A stretch of 64,000 nucleotides of DNA from Synchiropus splendidus (taxonomy: Eukaryota; Chordata; Actinopteri; Syngnathiformes; Callionymidae). Positions 1-13,100 of the stretch are shown here, in pieces. Position 1 is the stretch's first letter, and each line of letters begins with the position of its first letter. The position numbers and the translations under genes are program-made. The notes below the pieces were generated by a model. The model had not been told where the DNA came from, did no database searches, and saw only the letters and a program-made list of their open reading frames with translations. The stretch spans positions 7,393,501 to 7,457,500 of the forward strand of contig NC_071340.1 in NCBI RefSeq assembly GCF_027744825.2. Reading direction: 5' to 3'.

Positions 1-272
1 AGCAGACGGATTTGAAATAGGTGGAAGGAGGTGTGAAGCAGGCGCGAAAGTGAGGAGGAAGGGATGAAGAGGGAGAAACAGAGAAAAGATAAGATTTCCT
101 TCATCAGTCCCACGAGTGGAAATTCCAAAACACTTTACATTTAAACCGTGGAAGTGAAACAGTCAGACCAACATAACTGCAACTGAAACATTATTTAAGT
201 TTTTTAGTAAATCAGAAAAGCATTTTTATAAACAGGGATGGACATAAAGTGATGAAAGCTCAGCTAACCTAC

Positions 273-890
273 CATTGTGTGATCTGACTCCAGGTGCTTT
301 GCAAGCATCTGCTTTTCCAGACTCAAACCCCAGTGGACTCAGTGTGTCACTCTGGAGAGCAGGTAAACTGGACAACGATCCACGGAAACAATGTCCGGGA
401 ACTGCAGGCAAAGTTGGTGGTACCACCCCTCTTTTGACTCCCAGTGAAGGAGGGGGAGGAGTGAGGGGAAGTGGTCCTGAGCCTGTGCTGTGCCTTGCTG
501 TCTGGGGTGTGTGCTGTCCACCAGAGAGCAGGCAGGCCGGACTGTGAGGGGGCTTTGGACTGGGTGTGCACGTTGAACAGGTTCCAGAGCTGGACGCTCT
601 CTGCAGGGGAACCGGAGAGTAACTCCCGAGAGGCGAGGGCCGCACTGATCCAGGAGGATGCGTTGTTGTGACGGGAGAAGTGTGAGCATCTTCCTCTTCC
701 TCTGCTCCTCCAGAACCGGGCCCGGAGCTGGAGCAGGCCTGCATCCCAGGGACGTATCCTGTAAGCAGGGGCAGCAGCGGCTTGGGCTGCGGGGGCTTGG
801 ACGTGAATTGATGGTGGAAAGTGAAGGGTTGGATGGGGAGGGAGGTGGGCCTCTGGTCTTTACGATAGCGGACCACAGCAGGTATGTTCT
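273..890 (-). CDS. rusc2: rusc2 third visible coding exon
   Basis: The exon begins after a minus-strand acceptor ending CTCAATAG and starts AG AAC ATA CCT. It completes the G left by the previous exon, giving E-E-N. It ends before a GTAGGT donor at 272-267. Its 618 bases keep phase 1 in and phase 1 out. It encodes the DQRPTSLPIQPF block followed by a Pro/Ser/Thr-rich, probably disordered linker. The next exon lies outside the window, on the left. Confidence 0.9.
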
Positions 891-3800
891 CTATTGAGCA
901 GGAAGGACCACCTGGACCACAAGAAAATATAAGTTAACACAGGAAAACACAAAGGAACCTTTGAATCATTAACATTATAGGTTATTACAGCAGATAAAAC
1001 GTTGCAAGAAGTTCATTTTGAACACAACAATTTAGCAAAACATGGGGCCACACAGTGTATATTTTGATTTAATTGGAGGGCTCAGGGTCCTCAGAGGCAG
1101 GTGTGATGGTGCTGAGGGCAGGAGACATCCAGGTCCGATCCGACATGACTTATAAAGAAAAAATACGTCCAATTATCTCTCAATCCAATTGATGTTTTCG
1201 CACTCCTGGAGGAAACTGGACTTTCACATACACTGGACTCTAAACCCCTATCACTATGACAGTCTATAACAGCATTAGCTTATTAGTTCTTTCCACCAGA
1301 AAACAAAAACACTGACAGCACAGGCACAACAGTTGGACTTGAACCCGGCCGTGTCAACAGAAAACTGTCCCGTCATGAGCTACAACGCGCTTATCACATT
1401 CCCCCTGCACTATGACACTGCACTGACAGCCCTGCAAACACACAAGCAAGGAAAAACACTCAACTACAGTGGCAACCTGGCGGCAAGCTTCACCCGCTCC
1501 TGTCTTCTTCTGTTCCTCTGCGGCAACTTATTTGGTTTTCAGATCAGAGCCGCGTGTGACGGACAGGAGTGCGTGTGTATTTAGAAATTGCACAAGCTGT
1601 TTTCCCCTTCAAGCCCCGCCCCCTCCATGCTGGCTGCAGTAAGTCATGTCTGTCATTGGGGGCGCCATCGCGCTTCTGCTACAACATGATGGCAACGCTC
1701 CACACCCTGTAGGCCTCAGCTCCCACTGGAGATGGAACACACACACACACACACGCAGTCCCTCCCTGCCCCGTCAGCTCTCTAATTGCCTCTTTCTCTC
1801 TTCTCCCCCGCCTTGTTTTCCTCCTGCTACTCGCCTCCTCTCCTTCCCACAGAAGAATCCATTAGAGAGTTTTTTTCCCCTTCACATTTCTGAGTTTTCT
1901 GTTCGCACCATTAGCAGGGGAGCTGCGCAGCATCACATTTTCAAAAAGGATGATGTGGTGGGATGAAACAGCAAGACTGATTTCACTCTAGTGATGTCTG
2001 ATGAATAATATATGGGCAGAGGTTCTGCTCCGTCTCACATTATTAGCTTGAACCACCACAGTCTCTGTGGATGCAGGCCGAAGACAACATGAGCCGTGTT
2101 GGGGGAAGTTGGTACTGATACTACAATAACCTCATTCATTATTGTATCACAGTTATCTAACAACGTGCGGATCCCACTATACATTCAATAGCACTGTTTA
2201 TGAAACAGTGTATCTATCAGAGATGAATTTTAAAAAGTTAGATCAAACCATCTTCTGCATCAAGTACAACCATGTGTAACAAAAGGGTTCGGTTCATTAG
2301 TGTAGGCTGTGATTCAGTTGAAGATTTGATGAGAACCTTGGTCCTCTGTTGGTTAATCTCTAAAGATTCCTTTTCTACGGTTTTCTTGAGTTGTGTTTGA
2401 AGTTAAGACGTAACACTATCAGTTTAAATTAGAGTGAGGCTATCAACTATTAGGTACATGACGTTGACATATTTATTTACTAACCAAGCTCCTCGATTAA
2501 TAAAACATATCCATATTTAACAAGCAGAATTTGATCAAAATTACAATGAACAAAGCCATGACTGTTTTTAAAAATAAAAATAAACAAGCTATTTACAGTA
2601 TATATTTTTTAAATTGAACGATTTGTTTTGCAGGACAGCTGAATGCTTCTCCACAAAAGCATTATTCGACTATTTACAAGCTTATGAAAATTCTGACACA
2701 GCTTGATGATAAAAGAGTTGTTAGCCCCAATTCTGGTTCTGTGAATATCTGTCAATATTGTAACTGGATTGAACTGAAATAGGTGAGTAACATCAGTAGC
2801 ACACGTGGCTATGAATGAGCACTTGAAGAGGAAATATAACTCAACAACTCATCAACATCGGGTCTCTTGTTTGTGGGTTGATGCGGAAATGTTTACTTGC
2901 ACTGGTGCATACTAACGTCTATTCAAATAAAAAACCCCAAGACAGATTGCATTTCTAATAGTGAGCTTCAAAGAGAATGAATCATCACGCTTGTGTTATT
3001 TCCCTCAAATGTACAGACTAACCATGTTGGCTGTCTTCATGTAAAATCAGGTGTTTTCCAGAAAGAGAGAGAAGATAAGGGGTTATCTGAGGACCTCAGC
3101 ATCCCATGTTTATGTTCTTCATCACCGACAGTCAGTTGTCTTCAAGTACACAAATAATATCATTGTATAAATAAATAACAGCAATTTAAATCAAACTATT
3201 GAATGTTGCTTTGTTTTTTTCAGTTACAGTTTACGTTCTATGTCCTCTAACACGGTCCGTAGTTCAACGGTGTCTGACTAGTATCTAAATGTTTCAGAAT
3301 TATTGGCTTGTGATAATCACAGATGGAGGAGGGGCACTTCAACTAAAGGCTGCTTCATTTTTTAGACAAACAAGGGAAACTGGAAAAGCCAGGCACAGTG
3401 ATACATTATCAATAAATAAGGTAATAAGAGGTGGAAAAACTTATAGATAGAATAGTGTCTTACATTGTATCGCAAAGCAGTTACACTATGACTGCATAGA
3501 TAATCCACTTAAAATAGTTTTGAGACTACGGAGGTAGACAAATGTTTAAAAAGACCTTCAACTTAATTGAAACAGATTTGTCAGTGTGTCACCAGTTCAC
3601 AACCACTTTGTATGACGCTCACACAGTTGGTGCTTGATCTATGTGGTTCCCTCTATAAATTACCACGTCCTTTTTTAGCTGCTTGGTACTTCCCAGTTCT
3701 AAACAGAGCTCTCTCATTCATTCTCACAGGTATTTGAACTGCATATATGACATGTTTCCAGAGGAAGCAACATTATTTCCGGATCAGGGTTGTACCTTCG

Positions 3801-6800
3801 GCAAATGTATCCTGCTTTTTATCAGAACAGCGAGATCAAGCTGACCCCAGTTCACCAGGATGCATCAGCATCCCATATTGTTTTGTAAAGACAGAGATCC
3901 ATTGTCATGGCACTGCTGCCTGCTGTGTCTCTCTTTCCTGTAAAAGATATTTATTCAAACTTATCTGAGTTTGTATGAAAATATGTACGAGGACACTTTT
4001 GTTACTAACTCAACTGTTTGTATCTGCTTGTATTTGTTTGTGTTTCTATTTGTATTCGGGACAAGTCACCATCCTGGTTCACACACAGACGCACAGATAT
4101 GCTAATGTGTGTTGACCTCTAAACAGCAAAGGACTGCGCTGTGCTCACCAGTGTGCATTGCTATAGCTGGAAACAAACCAGAAGCTCTGCGGACAGTCAT
4201 CGAAGTACACAAATAATGTTTTGATTTAAATATTATTCCCGTCTTATTTTCACTGACAACCATGTGTTATTTCTCACCCATGTACAACATTTTTCTTATC
4301 TATTTTCTGATAACGTTTAGCACTGATTATATAGAACTTTTGACCCCCATAAATCGATGTATATTATTGAAATCAGATTCTCAAGGACAGAAAGACAGAC
4401 ATATTCTTGAGTTTTTGTGTTTCAACAGCCATGAAACTGGTAACTGATATAATATACTAGGAAATATTTTATGATATTTATGTACAATAATAACTGAATA
4501 ATTATTAACCCTTTTAACTTATAACCACATGAAACCAGGGACCACTGATGGCACTATTTCAATATCCACTTCTGCAGTAGCCATAGACAACAGTTCAAAT
4601 TTAGAAATAGGAGACAAACCTTCAGTTCTGGACCGTGTCTCTCTTCCTCCCTCTAGGGTTCGCTCTATGCTGCCCTGGCTGTAACACCTGGTGAAGGGTG
4701 CTGGCGCTGAACTGTGTGCCTCCACGTGCTGCTCCACAATTGGTGAGAAATCAGCTGAAGAGTGAGAATGACAGGAATTGTTCGAGGTGATTGGGTCAGC
4801 CGCTGTCTTTTGCGGAGGCGATCCTCCATTTCTGCGTTTACTCCTGGCTATCTCTGCGAATGAGGTGACCCTCGGGGGAGGAGGCGGGGTCTGGGTGGTG
4901 CCTTCGCTAAGGCGCACGGGGCAGCTGAGCATCCGCTCTAAAGATCCAAGTCGCCGAGCCGGAGACTTGTCCAGGTGTCGATCGTAACTGCGGGAACGGA
5001 GCCGGCTTGTGCTGGAGGATGCCCCGTCGAGACCCTCATCCACTAGAGGCGGGGAGACGTTGATGTACACCTGACCGTTAATGACAGCTTCTGCCCGGAG
5101 TGCCTTCTCTTCTTTCTTCTCTTCATCTGTCTCGTCATCTTCCTCATGAAAATGTTTCTTCTGCAAAGAGAGAATCAGAAGACTTAAATCTTGAAATGCA
5201 TCATTGCCACTCACTGCCCTGTTAGCTGAACCAGGTTTCTGTTACCATAGCAACACTGCAACTGATTTAAGCAGCCAGCTGACATGCAGCGATCACATTT
5301 CTGTAGTAATGAGATCTCTCACACAATATTAGTCACTGAACCTGAGTTACCAAAGTTTGTCCAATACACTACCATTAAGCATTTCACTTTGTTTGTTTGC
5401 ATTGTACTACTTAGTTGAAATGCGACACTCACTCTGGACGTAGCTTCTTCGTCTTCATCCTCTTCCTCCTCCTGCTGTCTGAACAAATAGTACTCGCTGG
5501 GCTGAGGAGGAGTCGGACTGCCCTTACTGTGCTCATCCGAGCAGCTGTGAACTGAAGACCCAGCTGGACTGGGCGAGGACTGGGACGAAAGGTCACAGGT
5601 CACCAGCTTATAGTAGTTTTGGGTGGCGACGACTAAGCGCGCCTGACTCTGCAGACAAGCTGCCAGGTCACCTGATGATCCAAAGTGGGGGGGTTGGTAT
5701 GAGTTGCAGTTGGCATCAAGGTCAAGTGCCCCCTGGTGCTCCACGGAGCAGGAACAGGTGGAGAATGTGGACAGATTTGGGGCTTGATTTGCTGGAAAAG
5801 AGTTTCCAATGCAGGAGGTTTGCTGTTGAGAAAAGACGGGTTCAGTAGGTGAGGTGTGGAGGTCAAGATAGAAGGCCCCTCCTGTTAAGTCCTCCTGGTG
5901 CAGGGGTGGATCCGACGCAGATGATGTGCAGGAGTGGTCTGTGGAGCTGTTGAGGTTGGGCCCAGCTGGCTTCTCTGGGACACTGTTGTTCATTTTATTA
6001 TAAATAGCACTGAAGTTGACTAGGACGCCGTCCGAGCTGTTGCAGGAGGAGTCGCTGCCGTAGCCCTGCTGGCACTCAGAGAATGCTTCGGGGTAATGCT
6101 GAGAGAGTGCGCAGCAGGAGCAGTGCTGAGTTGAGCAGCCAGAGGAATAAGACCCTGTCTTGCTGCTGCGCCCACATCTCATCTGGTGATCTTCCTCTTC
6201 TTCGTCATCTCCCCAGTCCTGCTCGCCACAGTCCATTGACATGTTGGAGCCGCTGCTGCCATGCCGCCGTTGATCACGCAGTCCCAGGATGTTTATGTCT
6301 TCTAGGTTGTTGGAAAGGTCAGACACACCGCCCCCCAGTGACTCATGGCTGCCCCCTCCTGTTAGGCTGTGCAGGCGAAAAGGCTCTGATGCAAATCCGA
6401 AGTCATGCAAGTGAAACGGTACCAGTCCCTCTGGGAGAGTCGTGTCGCTGTGCAGGTGGAAAGACGAGTCTTCATGGTAACCGCTCAGGTTGTCGTGGTC
6501 GTCTTCATCATCATCCTCATCGTCCTCTGTATTCAGTAGAAAAGGGTTGTGACGGAAAGGATTCCTGCTCCTGGGTTTAGCTCTCGGCAGAGTGTGAGCA
6601 GTGATCAGCTGATCCTCTGAATTGCTGGAGGTAAATGATGAGTCATCGCTGGCTGTGCTCCCTCCCCTCCTGCTCCCCTTTTTCTCTTTTCCTCCATTCT
6701 GGGAGGACCAGTGGCTGCTGGAGGTCTGGATCAAGCTGCTATAAAGCAGAGACTCTTTCTGGAAGACGTCTCTTTCAGGAAGGGAAGTGGTGCGGCTCAA

Positions 6801-6947
6801 ACCCAGGTTCTCTGGGAGGCTGAAGGGGTTGCTCCTCTTCAAGGAACCAGCACAACTGCCCTCACGTCGACCTGACACTTGGCAGTGTACCAGGGGAATA
6901 TGATGAACAATTAGGGTCTCGCCAGACAGTTTGGGAGAGCTGTCCAT
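273..6947 (-). CDS. rusc2: RUN and SH3 domain-containing protein 2 (iporin), N-terminal part, three coding exons
   Basis: The coding sequence joins 6947-5433, 5160-4620 and 890-273 on the minus strand. Phases agree (0, then 1, then 1), and the protein continues past the left edge. About 891 residues are visible. Seen: the start MDSSPKLSGETLIVHHIPLV, a RHNPFLL motif, acidic stretches, SDSSCNSSDGVLVNFS, the CDLSSQSSPSPAGSS block, the SLERMLSCPVRLSEG block, RVTSFAEIA and a DQRPTSLPIQPF block. These match the vertebrate RUSC2 N-terminal region in order. Family knowledge: RUSC2 is a cytosolic adaptor that binds Rab GTPases (Rab1b, Rab35) and Golgi and trafficking partners. Its RUN and SH3 domains are C-terminal and are not in this window. 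The start is the first ATG in frame with the conserved N-terminus. An in-frame ATG 72 bases upstream (7019) precedes unrelated sequence that looks like 5' UTR. Confidence 0.95.
891..4619. other. rusc2 intron (between second and third coding exons)
   Basis: 3.7 kb with scattered short ORFs and no convincing exon, RNA gene or transposon. A short CA run lies near 1740-1754. The sequence is AT-rich beyond 2 kb. I see nothing else to annotate. Confidence 0.7.
4620..5160 (-). CDS. rusc2: rusc2 second coding exon
   Basis: The acceptor is TTTGCAG, just before AAG AAA CAT. The donor is GTTTGT at 4619-4614. The exon is 541 bases, entering in phase 0 and leaving in phase 1. It opens with a charged Glu/Asp/Lys stretch. 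It then encodes NGQVYINVSPP, RSRSYDRHLDKSP, the SLERMLSCPVRLSEG block and VTSFAEIARSKRR, which are hallmarks of RUSC2. Confidence 0.93.
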
Positions 6948-7105
6948 GGTCAATAAGACAAAGGCTCCAGGTGTGAGAAGACAAAGGGGGATGTGTGTTA
7001 AGTAGCTGTGTGTGTTCACACTCCCTTGACTGTGCGCAGCTCTGCAGGGCTGTCAGGGATCTGCAGGAGGTCCGGGAAGTCCACGCTGTGGTCAGAGTGA
7101 TGCAT
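5433..7105 (-). CDS. rusc2: rusc2 first coding exon with part of the 5' UTR
   Basis: The coding part is 6947-5433 (505 codons). The donor GTGAGT lies at 5432-5427, after AGA. A good acceptor (TCTCCGTTCCAG, ending at 7106) puts the 5' exon edge at 7105, so about 158 bases are 5' UTR. That UTR starts with an ATG that opens a 29-codon upstream reading frame (see separate entry). The encoded protein is Ser/Asp/Glu-rich with few globular segments, as expected for the long disordered N-terminal half of RUSC2. Confidence 0.92.
7016..7105 (-). promoter_or_regulatory. upstream open reading frame in the rusc2 5' UTR
   Basis: An ATG immediately after the predicted acceptor opens 29 codons and stops at TGA 7018-7016. 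That is 69 bases before the rusc2 ATG and out of frame with it. If the predicted first exon (ending 16112) is joined, the frame is open further upstream. It then starts at an ATG at 16234, giving a 70-residue upstream ORF. This may be a translation-control uORF. It could also be chance, since I have no conservation data. Confidence 0.4.
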
Positions 7106-10100
7106 CTGGAACGGAGAGGAAGACAGATGTGAGCAGGCTGCATGACATTTTCATCACATTTCAATTAAAAAAAAGACAACATTTGAAATATTAATAAAAA
7201 TATATTAATGAACGATGTAATACAAGATGATGTTGCAAAAATCATCATGGAGTCAGAAATATTGAGCCACAAAAACAGTCTTTTTGCCTTTTTTAGTTTT
7301 CATTAATCAGTCATGTTTAATAAATACAGAGGCCTAGTATGTTATAAGTCATGATGTATGTTATAAGACCATTTGAGTCCAGTTATGGCATTGAAGCAGT
7401 GTAGTTGAGTCTTGGTCACAAGGGGACACCTCAAGGTGGACATGCATTCATCGGTGAGAATAAGAGTAGACTTTCCATGAGGAGTCACTGAGAGAAGTCA
7501 ATGGAAGATGGTGAGCAAATGCTACGGGTACATTCAACAGCAACCACTGGCCTCCAGGTCTACTGGAGGAGGAGATCTCATGTCTCAACTTGATGAGTTC
7601 ATATTTAAACAAACTTTATTTTCAGGAAAGGGTAATGATAACAGCACGACAATCGGAGACTTTTGTTTCTCTGCGTGAAGTATTTTGTGTATATCAAGTT
7701 ATATGTCTCATGGGACCATGCAAAGTAGTATCCATGACAGCTATAGATCACTGAGTAAAGAAGCTCAATTGACTGCCTTCCTACTCTCAGCAGCGCTTCA
7801 GGGACTTACCAAAGGAATAAGATCAAGAGTGAGAGACAGTGAGGAGCTCAGCCATTCAGGAGTGGCTAAACTAGGGAGGCCATCTTGTCAGTGTGGCTTT
7901 TAGACATCGTGCTAGTGAGCTGCATGTCCAACTGGCAGAAGGCCATTTGCTCGAGGTAGAAGAACTGCAGTTCTGCTACCATACATGTGTCATTTGAGTT
8001 CAATTCCCTTCACTAGGCTCTCCCCGTTCACTGAACACCTAGATCTAGATTACTGTTTTGCCTTCTTACTGTAAGAACGTCATTGAGCCCCAGATCCAAC
8101 CAAACAAGCAGCACCAGACTGAGAATCAAAAGATTATAGTCATCAGACACCTAAACCAAAGCCTGCACCGACAGCTACCCTTTTGGGACTGTTGGCGACA
8201 CCTGCTCTAAATCCTGTTTGTGAGCACTTCCTGTCCCCTTGAACGACTATGCCAGTTGGAATGCTCTCCATGTTATGACCTCAGACTGAGTAGAACATTG
8301 ATACAGATCACGTGTTAAAGCAGTTTTTACTGTGGTGTACTGGATTTGATGATCATCGGGTGGGTCACTGCGAATTACTTCATGGTTACTTTGCATGGTC
8401 CCTGGGACGAAAACGGCTGCGTCTTTATTTCATTACAATACATTATTTTTACTTCCATCATTGATCCAAATTATCTAAAGTTTCATGAAGAATGATGAAA
8501 GGGCTGAGCAACATGAGTCAACTAGGTGTGATGTACTGTAGAGACACACACACACGCAGACATGCACGCACAAGACTCCGCTAGAGCATGACCTCATCTC
8601 CAGTCACCAAAATACTTTCCAAGTGACACAGATACACACAGAAGCACTCCACTCCACACCCACAACAATGTATAGCTCAACTTCCCACAGATCATTTATC
8701 GTTGATGCAATTCATGGATCCTTCACCTTGCAGGTCAAATATGAATTGTTAACCACACATTCATGTCGATGCTTAGTACTCTTTGTTAACTGTCCTCTAG
8801 TTCAATATTACATTTGATGTTTAAGCCGGATTATGAAGCTAATTATTCCCTCCGAAAGTCAAATCTTGTCCTTAATGAATGTTAACAGAGACTCAGCTCC
8901 CCATAAAATCGACTTAATGAAATATAATCTAGTCCCATTAGATTAGCCATTTGTCTGCTGAGTACAGAAACGATGTAGACAGGGACGTAAAGCTGATTCA
9001 CAGATTGAACACAAGTGCGGAGCAGCAGCATCCGTGGTGAGCGAGCACATTAGCAGCAGTACAAATGGATAGGCACTGCATTCAACTTCAAGGGTGCAAG
9101 TTTGTGATGCACTCTAATATTATTTGCAGGTCGTAATTCAATAACTCAACTATCAGGCTTCGTCTTTCTCCAATATTGATTATGACCTTCACATTAAAGG
9201 GTTGACCATGATGAGCCACTGCTGGTAATCTATAATAAACTCCATATTTTATTTTATTTAAATTAATTTTTTATGTATCATATATGCATCACATCATAGA
9301 CCATGACTTGTTTATACACCTGGATATCAGATGTGATCCTATGATATTTTCACTATGTTCTACTGCAATATCTTACTATTCGCTTTCACCTCTGTGCTGT
9401 GTCAGCCAAACCTAAAAAAATACATTACACGGTGAAGTTTAATGAAATAAAGTAGCCCTTTTCGTTTTAGGTATGACTGAGACCATTTAAACATTAGTTT
9501 TTAACTTTTTTTTATTATTCAGCACCTGCAAATGGGCAATCAGTTATCCACCCAATATTAAATGATCCATTCTTATTTAATCTGAAGCATAATACATCAC
9601 TAAAGGTCATTTATTTATTTGTTTCTAACTCTGCTTCATTGGCTGTTATATCTCTTTGATTGGAAACGCATCAATTAGAAAGTGAAACCAGGAACAGTCG
9701 CCCTGAATTGCGCTTTTAGGAGAAAGTAACCATGGCTCTAATTTATTTAATGATGATAACAAAACTAAAAGGATGTATAGGATTGTACAGTATAATCAAT
9801 CGCATAATAAATCGTGACTAACTGGCTGTTAATTCATCAACAGCAGCTGTTCACTACAACATTTATCACTCTGTCCTCGGACACGAATTTGTAACTAAGT
9901 TCAGTCACACATGCACAACACTGTCATTGTGCATCTAGTGGTCTGAGTGGCACACAGCCTGCTGGGCAATTCCAAGAATTCTCACAGAAACACAAAGAAA
10001 GTAGCGAATGTGTCCAGTAGCCGGCCCTCTCATTATAATTCAGAGCGCCTGAACCACCAGAGGAAGAGACCGTCTTGGAGAATGACAGTAAAGACACGGT

Positions 10101-13100
10101 AATGAGCTCAGTTGCAGTAAGGATTAACACAGAAAGTCGAATCTTCCTTCGCATTTAAAAGCAGCAAGAGAAGCTGCTCAAAATATCAGTGACAATAAAT
10201 GATGTGCCATTCAGTGTCAATGAACTATCAAGGCAAACTTGTCTGACTTTGTCAGAGACTGCAGCAAATGAGAAAACAGGTTAACCAGAACAAAGAAGGC
10301 AAGTGCAGCCAATCGGCTTTCAGTTCCCACACAACATCAGCGACCCCAGCTACAACATTAGCCAATCAGAAGGCTCCATGCTGTGAAAGACATCCTCAGT
10401 GTGAGAAAACAACCAGCAGAAGAATCCAAGGAAGAAAAACAGACGCAGCAGCTTCAGTCGCAACACTTCAATGATAGCTCAGAGACAGTGCCGATGCTTG
10501 CACAAATCAGGAAATTCTAATTTAAAGCTGATGCTTTATGTTGCAGTGAAACAGAAAATACATATTTATTAGGAGCCGTGTAGCCCACCTGATGGTCTGT
10601 GTACATCACAGAAGGAAACTGGCCTATTTTTGAAGCTCACACTGACAGTCAGGGAAGGACATTGGGTAACACAGGATGTCCTCCCTCTCATGTCATCTGG
10701 CCGAAACTTCCAGAAATAATGCGGAGAGCTAGCATCTTAGTGGAGACACGCCCTCAAGAGAGTGAACAGACAGACGGACGGCAACAGCAGTAAAACCACA
10801 TAATATCTCTGGCATGTCGAAGGAACAAGTACGCTCTTCTTGACCTTAAGTAAACTGGATTGGAAAGTGCAGCTACAGTGCAGTTGCTATGTGACAAACC
10901 ACCCACCACCACTGCAACACATGGAAATCTGGAATTCCCTTTAGGATTTGTTACTGTACATACAGTGTGACTGTCTCTGGGGTTGTGATTACTATGTTGT
11001 GGAAGACATCTTGGAAGCCTTGTTCTTCTCATTGATGTTCAAATCATATCAATTCAATTTCCATTCCCTGCATTAAATGCAACTCAGGTTCACAGACAGC
11101 AAACAGATTTTCCAAACAGTGTGCTCGAGAGCTAACCTGAAATTGAAATATCAGCCCTAGATCACTGGAAGCAGATGGAACGAAGATAGAGAAAAATATC
11201 CCAGGAGAGACGAGACAATGATGATTTTCAACCGATGAGTCCTTGAGAAAGTTGTTGGATGAAAGCCGTAGCACGATATTGAACTCCTTACAGGACGTGC
11301 GAGTCCAAACAATGAATGACTATAAACCTCCTCATCTACCTGCGGGATCTACGAGCTAAAGATGGACACATGACCTTGATCCCAGCGTCACATAGGGCTT
11401 ATCCAGACTTTCCCTTCTGCCTGAACTTGAACAGCTTAAACATGCTTGTATAAGACTGGGGCATTACGCTGCCACCAGACAGGTATTACTGTCATGGCAG
11501 CATAATGAGAAGTTAACAAATAGTATCAAGTAATTTCTGACATAGAAAGTAAAAGTAAATCGCTGTATTCATTTTGTCAGAAGAAACGTCATTTAAAAGG
11601 TCCCAGAACAAGGCTTTGTTCTAATGTTCCTGACCACCAAGAGTTGTTACAACCATGCAAATATGCCAGCTGTGTCACCTCGTTCATAAATGATGAGCAT
11701 ACACAAAAATTCATTTTCCTCTTGTGCATTTACTGCTCTTTCCTGGACTATGGACATTTTATGTGAAGTAAACTGCTCTCCTTCCTGGCGCAACAGGACG
11801 CCAGCCTTTTATGTCTCATGCAACGTGACTAAATGAAGTACACTGCTCAGTAACTTCAACAGGAGCAAGTATTTTAAGAAAAAAGGTCCTGACGGTAACC
11901 AACTTTCCTCTCCTTCTACATGCCTGTTTGTTAATGCTGACTCTCTCTACCGTCATGGTCTCAAGGCTCGCCTCCCCTCCTCCATCAGAGGCTGCTACCA
12001 TATCATTTTTCAACCAGAGCAGCATGCTGGTTAAATACTGGCAATCACTGAGGTTTGCTTTGTCATCTGAGATTAACAGAATTAAAGCCTTATTCTGATT
12101 GGTGAGAATGCTAAAACTAACCATCGGAGATATCACAGCGACACGCCGTGGATATAGCAATCTTTTCACCGAATTTGGCTGGTATGAATGAACCAACTAA
12201 AGATGCATCACCTTCTAAAGGTCATGACGCTTTCCTTTGTCCCATTGACAAAATGGATGAGTCAAAATCACAAGCAAGTTCAACTGAAAGCCAAATCCTG
12301 AGGCGTCTGCAATGAACATCACATGGCTGATGACTCCGATGTCCCGTGACTATGCCTATTGCATGTCTATTTCATTCACAGAAACAGCCGACGGGATGCT
12401 CCTGTGACTTTGGTTTTATTGCTCAGATAACAACCAAACATGGCCACCCCTTGTTAAAGGGACCCATGCTTCTCCATGAGTGATCTATAGAGTTGGCAAG
12501 ATAATGAAAAAGAAGCATGTTTTCTGACTTGTGATTTACACTACTCACAATAAGTGAGGAGTATTGTAATTTACACGAGTGCCTTACATACTTGGTCAAA
12601 ATTTTAATGAAATAAGTAATAGTTCTCCATTGATATTACTATGAATGAAGGAGAAGAAGTGCAATTTTCATAATTTCAATATTAATTACCCCAACAATTT
12701 ACACACTAACAATGGTCAGAAGTCAGTAGTGGGTGTTTCCACCATTTGCCGCAATGATAGCTTGACTGTGATGTCTCTTGGCCCTCCCTAGCCTCATGAT
12801 GTTGTTCTGAGAAGAATAAAAACAAAAAAAACAGTGAGCTAGTGGTAGACACAATACAAGGAGCGGGGAAATCTAAACTGCTAATAGCAGAGGAGGCTGC
12901 ACGGTCCGAGTTCACGTTCCCCTCATGAACAACAGTGTTGATGTCCAGCCATCAACAGCATCATTGCTTCGGAGATGAGGAAGAGTGTCTCCAGTGGACC
13001 ACATTAACATCTGTAAAAGTTATGTAATTCATACGTCATAACATACAAATTAGATGAGTGAATTTACTTATTTACTGACTTACTGGGTCACAGGGAAGGT

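Noticed and set aside
226..876. Minus-strand ORF taken as a gene starting at its own ATG (MVRYRKDQ)
   Set aside because: The sequence is an internal rusc2 exon. The frame is open upstream of that ATG to an acceptor at 891, with phase matching the preceding exon.
13020..13080. Short similarity to 40335-40400 (atgagtgaatttactt)
   Set aside because: The shared run is only about 16 bases with weak flanking similarity, not enough to call a repeat family.
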